Below, piece by piece: positions 25,101 through 32,509 of a DNA stretch of 33,064 nucleotides. The translations under genes and the position numbers were made by a program. Location: positions 1 to 33,064 of the forward strand of contig JAGVHR010000157.1 of assembly GCA_020056455.1 (NCBI GenBank), read 5' to 3'. Origin of the DNA: Thermodesulfovibrionales bacterium (GTDB lineage: Bacteria > Nitrospirota > Thermodesulfovibrionia > Thermodesulfovibrionales > UBA6898). Each line of letters starts with the position of its first letter. Positions within the stretch are counted from its first letter, which is position 1. The notes under the pieces were generated by a model, which was not told where the DNA came from, did not search any database, and saw only the letters and a program-made list of their open reading frames with translations.

Positions 25101-27214
25101 TAAAGTGCACGATAGGTCAGATAATACTTCAGGGCCGTTTCATTGTCACGAATGACTGCGGGAAATTCAGATGAGTTCTGCGCATAATCTTTCTGTTCAA
25201 GATTAAGAACACTGAAAATTGCATTATCCAGACTTGCATGGTCTATTTCTCCTTGCTTCTGGACTGCCTTGCACGTTGCCGCTCTCAGCCTGATTACTCT
25301 GATGTAGTCATTGAAGTGGCCGGCCTGCAAAGCCGCATCCTGCCGATTATCTGTAAAACTCAGGAGTTTCTGCTCTGATTCACTGAAACCGTGTTGTGAT
25401 AAACGTTTGAGAATGGCAAAGGTAATAACAGTAGTTGAAGTGCTTCGGCCCTCGCTACCGAGTCTTGTCAGCTTTGTTCCTTCGCTGGTCTTGCCGGCAA
25501 AGAATGCTCCTGCAGTGGGGTCAAAAAGCAGAGGAGCCGGCATAAACCAGCCTGAATATTCATATTGAGGTTTCAGCGAAAAGTTACCCTTCTTATCAAA
25601 ATAGATCTGGCGGGGGAGTCGCACTTCATAGTCCTTTGCAGGCTTGAAATCCCCCTTTTTATCTATTTTTCCCCATGCGTCGGGCAGCATGGCAATGTCT
25701 TCTTCGGGATTCCAAATGCCTTCGCCCATAATGATATAGCCGTCATTGACACTTTCCTGCTCTTCAGTTGAATCCTGAAACTCTCTTGGTTTAAGCAGCA
25801 GCTTGTCATCATCTTTGGTTACACATATGAAAGGGTGCCCGGAAAGACGACTGAATACGGCAGGGAAAAGCGGAGTCCGATCTTCACCTTTGCTCGGGCC
25901 AGGGTCAAGTGTAATTATGTTGTCATCACGATAACCAAGAGAAAGATATACGGTACCAGTCTGGCTTATGAACTGATGAAGCCTGTAAGGAAGATAGGAA
26001 TATTTCTGATTCAGCTTGGCCGCGTTTACATTTGCAAGCCATAGCAAAAACGAGAGCATCTGTTTCCCGCAAATTGATTCATCAATCCCGGAATCTTTAG
26101 AAAGCAATCTGACTATATCCCCAAAGGACATAGGGGCTCTTCGTATGAGAATCCCCTCCTTATTTTCAATGGCAATGCGGTTTTCAAGCCAAATGGATAA
26201 AACATATTTTTTGAGATCATCTTCGCTGCCAGAAATGTTTATTCCACGGTTTAGGGCATCACTTAGGGCTTCTCTTGTAGGAAGTGGCGTGCCGGTTAGA
26301 AAACATTGTATCAGGGACTCCATAACGATCTGGTCCCTGCTGAACTTTGTTCCAAATATGCCTGTTGCTACTTTAGCAACTTGTGCCGCCTGTTCTGGTA
26401 TGGTCCCCCCGGAAACCATGGTGGCTGACGTACCAATACAGACCACCTTGTTGGTAGCCTGGGCCTTTATCCTCCGAATCAGCATGGCTACATCAGCACC
26501 CTGTCTTCCACGATAGGTGTGGAGTTCATCAAAGACAAGGAATCTTAGATTATCAAAGATGGAATCCCTTATAGAGGCTTCCTGTGGACGGGTCAGCAGC
26601 AACTCCAGCATCATGTAGTTGGTTAGGATGATGTCTGGTAATTCCTCCCGAACTCGGGTCCTTTCAGCTTCATCCTCCTGGCCGGTATATTGGGCAAAGG
26701 TAATAGGAAACTCTCGTCCTGTTGATGATTCAAAGGTTTTGCTATAAGCCTTGAGTGCATCACTCTGAGAATTAATGAGAGCATTCATGGGATAAACAAT
26801 GACCGCTTTAATGCCCTTCGTTTTTTCACTTTTCAGTAGAAAGTCAAAAATGGTTCCAAGATAGGCAAGCGATTTCCCCGAGCCAGTACCGGAGGTCACA
26901 ACAAAATCACGGGATTGAATACCGAGACTAATTGCTTCTACTTGATGCTTAAATAAGTTGTATCCCTTCAGGATGTGGACTATATCCGGATGAAGGCGCT
27001 TGCCTGTGCCACAGAAATCAGCAACAGGACCAAGAATTTCAAAGGAAGGATTAAACTGAATGAGAGGCTCAGGCCAGAACTTCCCGGCCTGCATCTCTTT
27101 TTCTACAACTTGCCTGATCTGTTCATCGCCGATATTAATAAAGCTGCTAACGAATTGTTTATAATCTGAGAGAATATCTGAATGGAGATTAAATATATTT
27201 GTGGTCTTTTGCAT
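22130..27214 (-). CDS. Giant DEAD/DEAH helicase with DUF1998 region and Vsr-like nuclease tail (DrmA/DrmB- or DruE-like)
   Basis: 1694 residues from ATG 27214, or one more from GTG 27217. The helicase core has TSGTGSGKS near 108-116, FDELH near 229-233, GTSATM near 262, and PTMELGVDIS followed by QRSGRAGRSGQ near 1030-1060. A DUF1998-like segment (LYEASEGSLGVLSQFIEDA) lies near 1535. The last 100 residues contain EHKFVDFL, VQPDFFYEP and VFCDGTPHDEPD, which resembles the Vsr/PD-(D/E)xK pattern. In DISARM the helicase DrmA and the DUF1998 protein DrmB are separate genes of about 1100 and 600 residues; here both lie in one chain, as in DruE of Druantia. It heads the defence operon, two bases ahead of the SNF2 gene. 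Confidence 0.85.
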   Translation of the reverse strand: MQKTTNIFNLHSDILSDYKQFVSSFINIGDEQIRQVVEKEMQAGKFWPEPLIQFNPSFEILGPVADFCGTGKRLHPDIVHILKGYNLFKHQVEAISLGIQSRDFVVTSGTGSGKSLAYLGTIFDFLLKSEKTKGIKAVIVYPMNALINSQSDALKAYSKTFESSTGREFPITFAQYTGQEDEAERTRVREELPDIILTNYMMLELLLTRPQEASIRDSIFDNLRFLVFDELHTYRGRQGADVAMLIRRIKAQATNKVVCIGTSATMVSGGTIPEQAAQVAKVATGIFGTKFSRDQIVMESLIQCFLTGTPLPTREALSDALNRGINISGSEDDLKKYVLSIWLENRIAIENKEGILIRRAPMSFGDIVRLLSKDSGIDESICGKQMLSFLLWLANVNAAKLNQKYSYLPYRLHQFISQTGTVYLSLGYRDDNIITLDPGPSKGEDRTPLFPAVFSRLSGHPFICVTKDDDKLLLKPREFQDSTEEQESVNDGYIIMGEGIWNPEEDIAMLPDAWGKIDKKGDFKPAKDYEVRLPRQIYFDKKGNFSLKPQYEYSGWFMPAPLLFDPTAGAFFAGKTSEGTKLTRLGSEGRSTSTTVITFAILKRLSQHGFSESEQKLLSFTDNRQDAALQAGHFNDYIRVIRLRAATCKAVQKQGEIDHASLDNAIFSVLNLEQKDYAQNSSEFPAVIRDNETALKYYLTYRALYDLRHAWRVILPNLEQCALLKIGYKNVEENCSVDKPWESLPFIYGLKKEERADLIHQILDYFRKSYALHSNEYLTQRAIEEKSKIIRERLREPWTLENKDDIKEPYYMRLETLPPSRNRIYTQSIGPRSPLGRYLKDIARINDQRMGDGEYIEFMKVLLALLENAGWLKSTPWPMGKGAETRLYQLKIDQIIWQRGDGKTILPDKIRTRIYKEIKLIPNKFFQDMYQIDFGSMKQLIGMEHTGQLNTDMRQEREDKFKKGECSALFCSPTMELGVDISTLNVVHMRNVPPNPANYAQRSGRAGRSGQAALVFVNCSNYSPHDRHYFRVKQAMVSGAVAPPKFDLFNKELWESHLHSLYIAKSGLNELNQSVSDIIDKSNTDRLELKNDVVEKLNIAPRQRGEIKVVFARLIDDMKNIVGAIPSWLTQEWIDIVLSNAPKSFDKAFDRWRKLYRSAMAQLIDAQNIIRDGRYKEGSPELMDARRRERQAEKQLFLLRNEQTKGKSVSISEFYPYRYLASEGFLPGYNFTRLPIRTFIPIGDSGEYISRSRFIALREFGPRNRIYHNGTRYRVDQILMQEADKSFNKAKISKNAGYILMDNEYDFEVCPFTGVSLSDASNREIFTDLLEMGETKCSEEIRITCEEEERLRQGYDIRTFFSVPGGPNTVKTALIKNDAEEFLNVRFIPTAKLVQINKKWRTSKEDGFLMGLQSGRWKSKVTEDAKEENRTVKLFTWDTADALYIEPIKALALEPEGVITLQYAIKRAIENVFQVESSEIGAVLMGDEKQQNIMLYEASEGSLGVLSQFIEDAGIFRQIIEEATRICRFDDESYTDPASYDDLLSYYNQPYHDKIDRFAIKDALEKLRVCNVEIIGNRAKGSYDEHYQSLKRQCDPNSSTEHKFVDFLYQRGVMLPDSAQKRVEGIFVQPDFFYEPNIWVFCDGTPHDEPDVKANDKVVRDAIRNRGDQLIVYYYKDDLDALVARRPDVFKKVK

Positions 27215-27279
27215 CACAATAAGAACTTTTTCCCCCTCTTAACAACCTTGCCGACAATCCGATATTTTATTCTTGACAT
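27214..27279 (-). other. Possible 21-codon leader ORF coupled to the giant helicase
   Basis: ATG 27279 opens a short frame (MSRIKYRIVGKVVKRGKKFLL) whose TGA overlaps the helicase ATG (TGATG). The peptide is strongly basic. The helicase ATG itself has only a distant AGAGGGGG, so coupled translation from this leader is conceivable. A chance ORF or a decayed gene end is equally possible. Confidence 0.25.
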
Positions 27280-27320
27280 CAGTTCGATATCTTGTCTCTC
27301 GAATTAGAAGATGAGGTATC

Positions 27321-27336
27321 GCTGAACTTCTTCAGC
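27321..27336. repeat. Tetraloop hairpin in the gap upstream of the defence operon
   Basis: GCTGAA-CTTC-TTCAGC is a perfect 6-bp stem with a four-base loop; the flanking ATC and TGAT can extend it across a one-base bulge. It lies in the 237-base gap 27218-27454 between the giant helicase and mtgA. Apart from this hairpin and a possible short leader ORF, I see no gene, no tRNA and no clear promoter in that gap. The stem is not followed by a T-run on either strand. Confidence 0.4.
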
Positions 27337-27454
27337 TGATTGAATGTGGCTTACCTTCACCCTTCGAGCTCAAGCTATCACCTTGAAATACGTAGCTTTT
27401 TAGGCTGGGCTTATTTTATCACACTCTTACATTCAAAAAATCTGAGAAAGGTTG

Positions 27455-28276
27455 TCAATTGTGTGAAGCAGGCGCTGTCTCTTCAATGGGAGTGTTCAAG
27501 GGCAGGACCGGAGAACTTTCTTTCTCATCATTGTTTTCGGGCAGTCCTGTGACGACCTCCTCATATTCCGGCACAACAATACCTCTTCTGACCATGATAT
27601 TGTAAATCAGCCGGGAGCGGTTGACTACATATCGCGAGGACCCCAGAGGGTTGAACTTTCGCGGGTTCGGCAGGACTGCTGCAAGCCGCGCAGCCTCCTC
27701 AGGGCCAAGGGCAGAGGCTGATTTTCCATAGTACCGGCGTGCAGCAGCTTCAATGCCAAAGGTCCCCCTGTCACCCCATTCAGCCACATTAAGGTAGAGC
27801 TCCAGGATACGCTTTTTGGAGATTGCCTTCTCCATCCGCCAGGTAATAATAGCCTCCCGTATCTTCCTTAAAGGGTTTTTTGACGGAGACAGATACAGAT
27901 TTTTTGCAAGCTGCTGACTGATCGTACTGCCGCCGAGCTTGAATTTCTTTTCCCTGATGTCCTTTTCCATCGCCTTTTGCATGGCCTCGTAATCAAACCC
28001 TTCATGCCTCCAGAATTTGTCGTCCTCACCTATCAGCACCGCCTTGACAAGATATGGAGATATTGAGCCATAGGGGACCCATATCTGCTGTATCTTATGC
28101 TTCTTTCCTTGCCCGGCCCACTCCTGTTGGCGGTATTCCATAAAAGCGGTCTTTTTGGGATTTACCTTCTTCAGCCTTGAGACAGACGGAAAAATGAGAT
28201 GGTATCCCAGGAAAAGAATAACAGCAATAAAAGAAAGGAGCTTGATCTTTCCAAGCAAAGATTTCTTCCTGGCCAT
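27455..28276 (-). CDS. mtgA: Monofunctional biosynthetic peptidoglycan transglycosylase
   Basis: A 273-residue GT51 glycosyltransferase anchored by an N-terminal membrane helix (LLSFIAVILFLGYHLIF). It polymerises lipid II into glycan strands at the outer face of the inner membrane. The family motifs are clear: EDDKFWRHEGFDYEAM with the catalytic glutamate, GGSTISQQLAKNLYL, RKIREAIITWRMEKA, KKRILELYLNVAEWG and GIEAAARRYYGK. No transpeptidase domain follows; the tail after NPRKFNPL is a short polar extension (ESSPVLPLNTP). It lies 14 bases downstream of rmuC on the same strand and is the last housekeeping gene before the defence block. Confidence 0.93.
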   Translation of the reverse strand: MARKKSLLGKIKLLSFIAVILFLGYHLIFPSVSRLKKVNPKKTAFMEYRQQEWAGQGKKHKIQQIWVPYGSISPYLVKAVLIGEDDKFWRHEGFDYEAMQKAMEKDIREKKFKLGGSTISQQLAKNLYLSPSKNPLRKIREAIITWRMEKAISKKRILELYLNVAEWGDRGTFGIEAAARRYYGKSASALGPEEAARLAAVLPNPRKFNPLGSSRYVVNRSRLIYNIMVRRGIVVPEYEEVVTGLPENNDEKESSPVLPLNTPIEETAPASHN

Positions 28277-28290
28277 GGCGCCGAAAGGTA

Positions 28291-29610
28291 TCAGAGTTCT
28301 TCAGCCGCCCCGGGAAGGCCGGGAGCGGCGGCAACAGGAAGGGCCTGAACACCCTTGAGCCTTTTTTCGATTGTGCGCGACTTCTTTGTCGCGTCCTCGA
28401 TGGTGTTGCTCGCCTCCTGAAGTTTTTTCTGTGTCTTTTCGAGGATATCGCCGAATTTGCCGAACTCTGTCTTTACAGCGCTAAGAAGTGTCCAGACCTC
28501 GCTCGACCGCTTTTCTATCGCAAGCGTCCTGAAGCCCATCTGAAGGCTGTTCAGTATTGCGGCAAGCGTCGTTGGGCCTGTGATAATGACCTTGAAGTCT
28601 CTCTGAAGCGCTTCGAACAAGCCTGTCCTCTTCACCACCTCAGCATAAAGCCCCTCGAAGGGAAGGAACATGATGCCGAAGTCAGTGGTTGCAGGAGGAT
28701 CAATATATTTGTCCCTGATGTCCTTTGCGCATTTCTTTATGGTTGCATCGAGCTGCTTGACGGATTCTTCAATGACCGCATGGTCACCATGGTCATAGGC
28801 CTCAAGAAGGACCTGATAGTTTTCATTCGGGAATTTCGAATCTATGGGAAGATAAACAACATCTCCGGACTCTTCCCTGCCTGGCAGTCTGACAGCGAAC
28901 TCGACATATTCCCTGCTGCCCTTCTTTGTTATGACGTTCTTTGCATACTGCTCCGGCGCAAGGATCTGTTCAAGGATGCTGCCGAGCTGGAACTCTCCGA
29001 GTATCCCCCTGGTCTTCACGTTGGACAGGACTTTTTTGAGATCACCGACACCAGCGGCAAGATTCTGCATCTCGCCGAGCCCCTTATGCACCAGTTCGAG
29101 CCGTTCGCTTACAAGTTTAAAGGATTCGCCCAGCCTCTTCTCAAGTGTTGCGTGCAGTTTCTCATCTACGGTTTCCCGCATCTTCTCAAGCTTCCTGGCA
29201 TTGTCCTCCTGCAGGGATGTCAGCCGCTGCTCTACGGTCTCCCGCATCTTCTCGATTCTCTGCTCGTTTGTCTGCATCAGCGTATTAAGCTGCTGTGAGA
29301 AGATGCCTAATTGCTCTGCCTGAAGGCTTGATACCTTCTGCATCTGGTTCAGGAGCGAATCATTAAAACCCTTCAGGGTATTCATCATCTCTTCCCTCAG
29401 ATTGCGTGAGGCATTGCCTGATTCTTCCCGGCTCCTGCCTATTTCGTCCTTGACTGTCCTCTCAAGCCTCTCCTGATTGCTTTCAATACCTTCGATCTTC
29501 GCCCTTGCCTGCTCCAACTGCGGAGTCGCGTCCCGCTTCAATAACAGCAGGCCCATACCGGCGATTGCAATGATCCCGATGACGGAAATGAACAAGAGGA
29601 CTTCAGTCAT
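28291..29610 (-). CDS. rmuC: DNA recombination protein RmuC
   Basis: A 439-residue protein with an N-terminal membrane helix (LLFISVIGIIAIAGMGLLLL), a long coiled coil (about 30-180, with repeated EKMRETVEQRL-like units), and the RmuC core with LPGREESGDVVYLPIDSKFP, FGIMFLPFEGLYAEV and ILNSLQMGFRTLAI. RmuC limits inversion and rearrangement at repeats and has a PD-(D/E)xK-like core; its biochemical activity is not settled. The start at ATG 29610 places the membrane helix at the very N-terminus, as usual. It precedes mtgA by 14 bases, probably in one transcript. Confidence 0.92.
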   Translation of the reverse strand: MTEVLLFISVIGIIAIAGMGLLLLKRDATPQLEQARAKIEGIESNQERLERTVKDEIGRSREESGNASRNLREEMMNTLKGFNDSLLNQMQKVSSLQAEQLGIFSQQLNTLMQTNEQRIEKMRETVEQRLTSLQEDNARKLEKMRETVDEKLHATLEKRLGESFKLVSERLELVHKGLGEMQNLAAGVGDLKKVLSNVKTRGILGEFQLGSILEQILAPEQYAKNVITKKGSREYVEFAVRLPGREESGDVVYLPIDSKFPNENYQVLLEAYDHGDHAVIEESVKQLDATIKKCAKDIRDKYIDPPATTDFGIMFLPFEGLYAEVVKRTGLFEALQRDFKVIITGPTTLAAILNSLQMGFRTLAIEKRSSEVWTLLSAVKTEFGKFGDILEKTQKKLQEASNTIEDATKKSRTIEKRLKGVQALPVAAAPGLPGAAEEL

Positions 29611-29668
29611 TCGTTTGCCTGCGATAGCCTGACAAAGGCAGGGAGATTTTTATCTGTCCACATCGCAG

Positions 29669-30553
29669 TCAGGCATTCAGGATCTCGGTGCCGATCCCCT
29701 CTTTTGTGAAGATCTCAAGCAGAAGACAGTGAGAGACCCTGCCGTCGACAATGTGGGTCTTTCCGACGCCCTGATCAAGCGCTGAAGTGCAGGCCTGAAC
29801 CTTGGGGAGCATACCGCCGGTTATGGTGCCGTCCTTTATAAGCCCTGCAATCTGTTTTTTCCTGAGCGTGGATATGACCTTTCCATTTTTGTCGAGAAGC
29901 CCTGGGACATCAGTCAGCAGGATGAGTTTTTCAGCCTTCAGCGCAGATGCAACAGCAGCTGCGACATAGTCGGCATTAATGTTCAGCGTCTCACCCTGTG
30001 GCCCTACTCCGACAGGCGCTATGACCGGGATAAAACCGCTTTTCTCGAGTCCGTCCAGGACAGAGGGATTAATGGCGATAACTTCACCCACAAGGCCGAG
30101 GTCAACGATCTCGCTCACGCCGGTCTCCGGAGTAACTTTTTTAATGATCTTCTTCCTCGCCTTGATCAGTTCTCCGTCTTTGCCGCTCAGGCCGACAGCC
30201 CTGCCCCCCTGCCTGTTTATAAGCGAAACGATCTCCTTATTTACAAGGCCTCCAAGCACCATCTCAACTATATCCATGGTCTCCTGATCAGTAACACGCT
30301 GGCCATGAACGAATTCCGGTTTTTTGCCCATCTTCTCCATTATGGCTGATATTTTTGGCCCGCCGCCGTGCACGATAACAGTCCTGATACCGATAAAATT
30401 AAGCATGGCTATGTCCTGGGAAAATGACTCTTTCAGTTCATCTTTTGTCTGGGCAGCGCCGCCGTACTTGATGACCAGTGTCTTGCCGCAGAAGTTCCTG
30501 ATGAAAGGCAGGGCATCGATCAGCACTTCTGCCTTGCGTATGATCTCCTTCAT
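29669..30553 (-). CDS. argB: Acetylglutamate kinase
   Basis: A 294-residue amino-acid kinase catalysing the second step of arginine synthesis, phosphorylation of N-acetylglutamate. Visible motifs are TLVIKYGGAAQ at about 25-35, IRTVIVHGGGPKIS with the substrate-binding glycines, GLSGKDGELIKARK, INADYVAAAVASAL and GTITGGMLPKVQA. The N-terminal helix (IIRKAEVLIDALPFI) is the extension found in hexameric, arginine-inhibited ArgB enzymes, so feedback inhibition is likely by family knowledge. Its ATG overlaps the stop of the FmdE-domain gene by four bases, an unusual operon partner. Confidence 0.95.
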   Translation of the reverse strand: MKEIIRKAEVLIDALPFIRNFCGKTLVIKYGGAAQTKDELKESFSQDIAMLNFIGIRTVIVHGGGPKISAIMEKMGKKPEFVHGQRVTDQETMDIVEMVLGGLVNKEIVSLINRQGGRAVGLSGKDGELIKARKKIIKKVTPETGVSEIVDLGLVGEVIAINPSVLDGLEKSGFIPVIAPVGVGPQGETLNINADYVAAAVASALKAEKLILLTDVPGLLDKNGKVISTLRKKQIAGLIKDGTITGGMLPKVQACTSALDQGVGKTHIVDGRVSHCLLLEIFTKEGIGTEILNA

Positions 30554-31143
30554 CTTTTTCTGCCTTTCTTTTCAATACACGGTATACATAGCATCTTTCC
30601 GTCCCTGAGCGCTGCCTTAGGCTCTGCCACCTTCTCATTACAAACCGCACATCTGAGACTCTGATAAATCTCCGCCTGAGAAGGCAGAGGGCTTTTCCCC
30701 TTTGTTACAGCAAAGAGTTCATCATCTCCGGCCTCAAGTATATGCCGCGTTTTTGCGGCCTTCCTTGAATGCACCAGCTCCGTAATTTTTTTTGACCTGT
30801 CGCCCTTTGAATAAGCCTCCCACGACTTTATTTCCTCCTTTGTCTCAGCAGGCTTTTCCCATATGACTGATATTCTGATACTCTTGCCGGACGGCCTTTT
30901 GATGAAGGTATAGACCTGCTTGCCGTAGTCCCTGAAGATAAGGTTTCCCTTGCCAAAAGTACAGCCTGTCATCACCTGCACTGCATCCGCTGCGCAGGAA
31001 TTATTCTCAACAATCGCAACAAGCTCCTCATCTTCCGAGCGACATTTGAACTCTTTGAGCGCCAACTGAGCAACCCTGTAGCCCAGGGCAAGGCCAGGAC
31101 ACGAATGACCGTGGAAATCAATTACATCGCTATATCGTTTCAT
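30550..31143 (-). CDS. FmdE family protein with C-terminal zinc finger
   Basis: A 197-residue protein with an N-terminal FmdE domain (HGHSCPGLALGYRVA at about 10-24, then NNSCAADAVQVMTGCTFGKG, and FRDYGKQVYTFI) and a C-terminal treble-clef type zinc site CAVC...CIPC with basic flanks. FmdE-domain proteins are named after a subunit of formylmethanofuran dehydrogenase and are widespread in anaerobes without that pathway, where their role is mostly unknown; the Cys/His residues suggest a metal or molybdopterin link. No other formylmethanofuran genes are nearby. Four bases of overlap couple it to argB. The upstream gap holds an inverted repeat but no clear promoter. Confidence 0.87.
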   Translation of the reverse strand: MKRYSDVIDFHGHSCPGLALGYRVAQLALKEFKCRSEDEELVAIVENNSCAADAVQVMTGCTFGKGNLIFRDYGKQVYTFIKRPSGKSIRISVIWEKPAETKEEIKSWEAYSKGDRSKKITELVHSRKAAKTRHILEAGDDELFAVTKGKSPLPSQAEIYQSLRCAVCNEKVAEPKAALRDGKMLCIPCIEKKGRKR

Positions 31144-31291
31144 AGGTGAATTTTACACAAAAAGTTTATTTTTTGACAGGTTTTGCTAAAAGCCTTTTCG
31201 CTTGAGGCTCGCGCAATAGTACGGGGATTCACATTTTTTATCATTCAGGACCAGGGGAGGAATCTATTGCAATCAGTAAGTTCCAATATCC

Positions 31292-31327
31292 CTCCCTTGC
31301 CCTACCCATTGAGGGGGGGCAAGGGAG
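31292..31327. repeat. Strong inverted repeat (REP-like or terminator hairpin)
   Basis: CTCCCTTGCCC (31292-31302) and GGGCAAGGGAG (31317-31327) form a perfect 11-bp stem, and CCC/GGG inside the loop can add three more pairs across a TA bulge. It lies in the 197-base gap between the FmdE gene and the exported-protein gene, just after the stop of the latter on the minus strand. No T-run follows. It could be a dispersed REP-type element or a transcript-stabilising stem. Confidence 0.6.
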
Positions 31328-31340
31328 AGGCTGGAATATA

Positions 31341-32363
31341 TTATCTTTTCTTACCCTTCTTTCCAGGTTGGGACTTTCCCTGCTCATTTTTTAAGGGTTC
31401 ATACAAAGGCCTGGCAACAGGCTTTTCCGAATATCCTGCCTCCCTGACGAGCGCAGCAAAGACATTGTCCGCATCCGTGCCATAGCCGTTAATAAACGCA
31501 TCATAGATTATGCCGAGGTTGCTTTGCAGATTTTCCTGCAGAGGGCGACCGGCAGGGACCTCCTGAAGAGAAGTCTTGCAGCGGCGAAGCAGGTCTATCA
31601 GCTCGGATCTTTTGATCAGGTTGGAGCTGAACCTTCTGCCCCATTCGTCTCCCATCACTTTGAAGGTCTGATGGTAAATCTCGGTTTTGAGCGAATCGGG
31701 ACCGGGTATGTCCAGGGCGCCGAGGGTTTTGCCTTTGCTGTAATCAAGGAAAAGCATGGTGCCTCCCTCAGACATCTGAGCCATGACATTGCGACCCTTG
31801 AGAATCTCCTGAGTGCTCTGCCATTTGGCGCTGTAGACATCAGAGAAATTTTTAATGAATACCTCCCTGTCGGCCTGGGAGCCCTCGGAAATAAGGACAA
31901 TGAAGACATTGATGGCATTTCTTATCGTGTCCGCCCACCCCTGCTCAAAATCGTTGATGACCTTTACGAATCTTCCCGATGTCTCGTTTCCTATCCTGCC
32001 GGCTGCCGCTGTAAGATGAGGGCCGAGCACGAGGTCAGCAATCCTGTCCTCAAACCCCATCCTGAATCCCTTCTTAAAGGCCTCTTTAAGATCAGAATGG
32101 ACATTGAAAAAATCGATATCCTCAGGGTCTTTCAGCACATTTACAAAGTCATCGTTAAGTGGACCTGTGGGTGTTATTCGCTCATCCAAAAGGGTCTTTC
32201 CCCAGCGTCTTCCGGCATCCTCATACGATGCCACCGTCCTCTCAGGCCTGGAATGCCCACCCAAACCGAACAGCCCGGCTTCACCTTTTGAAATTAAAAT
32301 AGCGCTCATAAGGAAGGAAAGAAGAAATGCAGACGCGAATAGGAAATATTTTCTGTAAGCCAT
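31341..32363 (-). CDS. Exported protein of unknown function
   Basis: A 340-residue protein with a signal peptide or membrane anchor (FLFASAFLLSFLMSAILI) ending near KGEAG. I do not recognise the family. The mature part looks helical, with regions such as DLKEAFKKGFRMGFEDRIADL (split for quotation), NDFEQGWADTIRNAINVFI and FINGYGTDADNVFAALV, and ends in a basic tail KSQPGKKGKKR. There are no conserved cysteines or obvious catalytic motifs. AAGGGGG lies about six bases before the ATG, and TATACT (32400-32405, minus strand) about 40 bases upstream is a possible -10 with only a weak -35. It appears to be a single-gene unit, followed by the strong inverted repeat. Confidence 0.78.
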   Translation of the reverse strand: MAYRKYFLFASAFLLSFLMSAILISKGEAGLFGLGGHSRPERTVASYEDAGRRWGKTLLDERITPTGPLNDDFVNVLKDPEDIDFFNVHSDLKEAFKKGFRMGFEDRIADLVLGPHLTAAAGRIGNETSGRFVKVINDFEQGWADTIRNAINVFIVLISEGSQADREVFIKNFSDVYSAKWQSTQEILKGRNVMAQMSEGGTMLFLDYSKGKTLGALDIPGPDSLKTEIYHQTFKVMGDEWGRRFSSNLIKRSELIDLLRRCKTSLQEVPAGRPLQENLQSNLGIIYDAFINGYGTDADNVFAALVREAGYSEKPVARPLYEPLKNEQGKSQPGKKGKKR

Positions 32364-32509
32364 GACAAACCCCCTTTGAAATTTTTTAATGTATTTTTAA
32401 GTATATCATGCTAACGAAAACCCCTAACATAGTAAGCCCATTCAGGCATGTTTAGCCGTGTGTTGCCGGACTGACAATATTGCCGTGCAATATCCGGACG
32501 TACTCAGGT

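Noticed and set aside
14754-27217. BREX system
   Set aside because: A PglX-like methylase is present, but no PglZ phosphatase or BrxC/PglY ATPase is seen, and the two helicases fit DISARM/Druantia better.
6662-27217. CRISPR array or Cas genes
   Set aside because: No regularly spaced repeats and no Cas signature in any translated frame. The SNF2 and DEAD helicases lack Cas3 HD motifs.
32465-32500. Terminator hairpin after the methyltransferase (ATATTG-CCGTG-CAATAT)
   Set aside because: The stem is only six pairs, AT-rich, and has no T-run; it is too weak to list.
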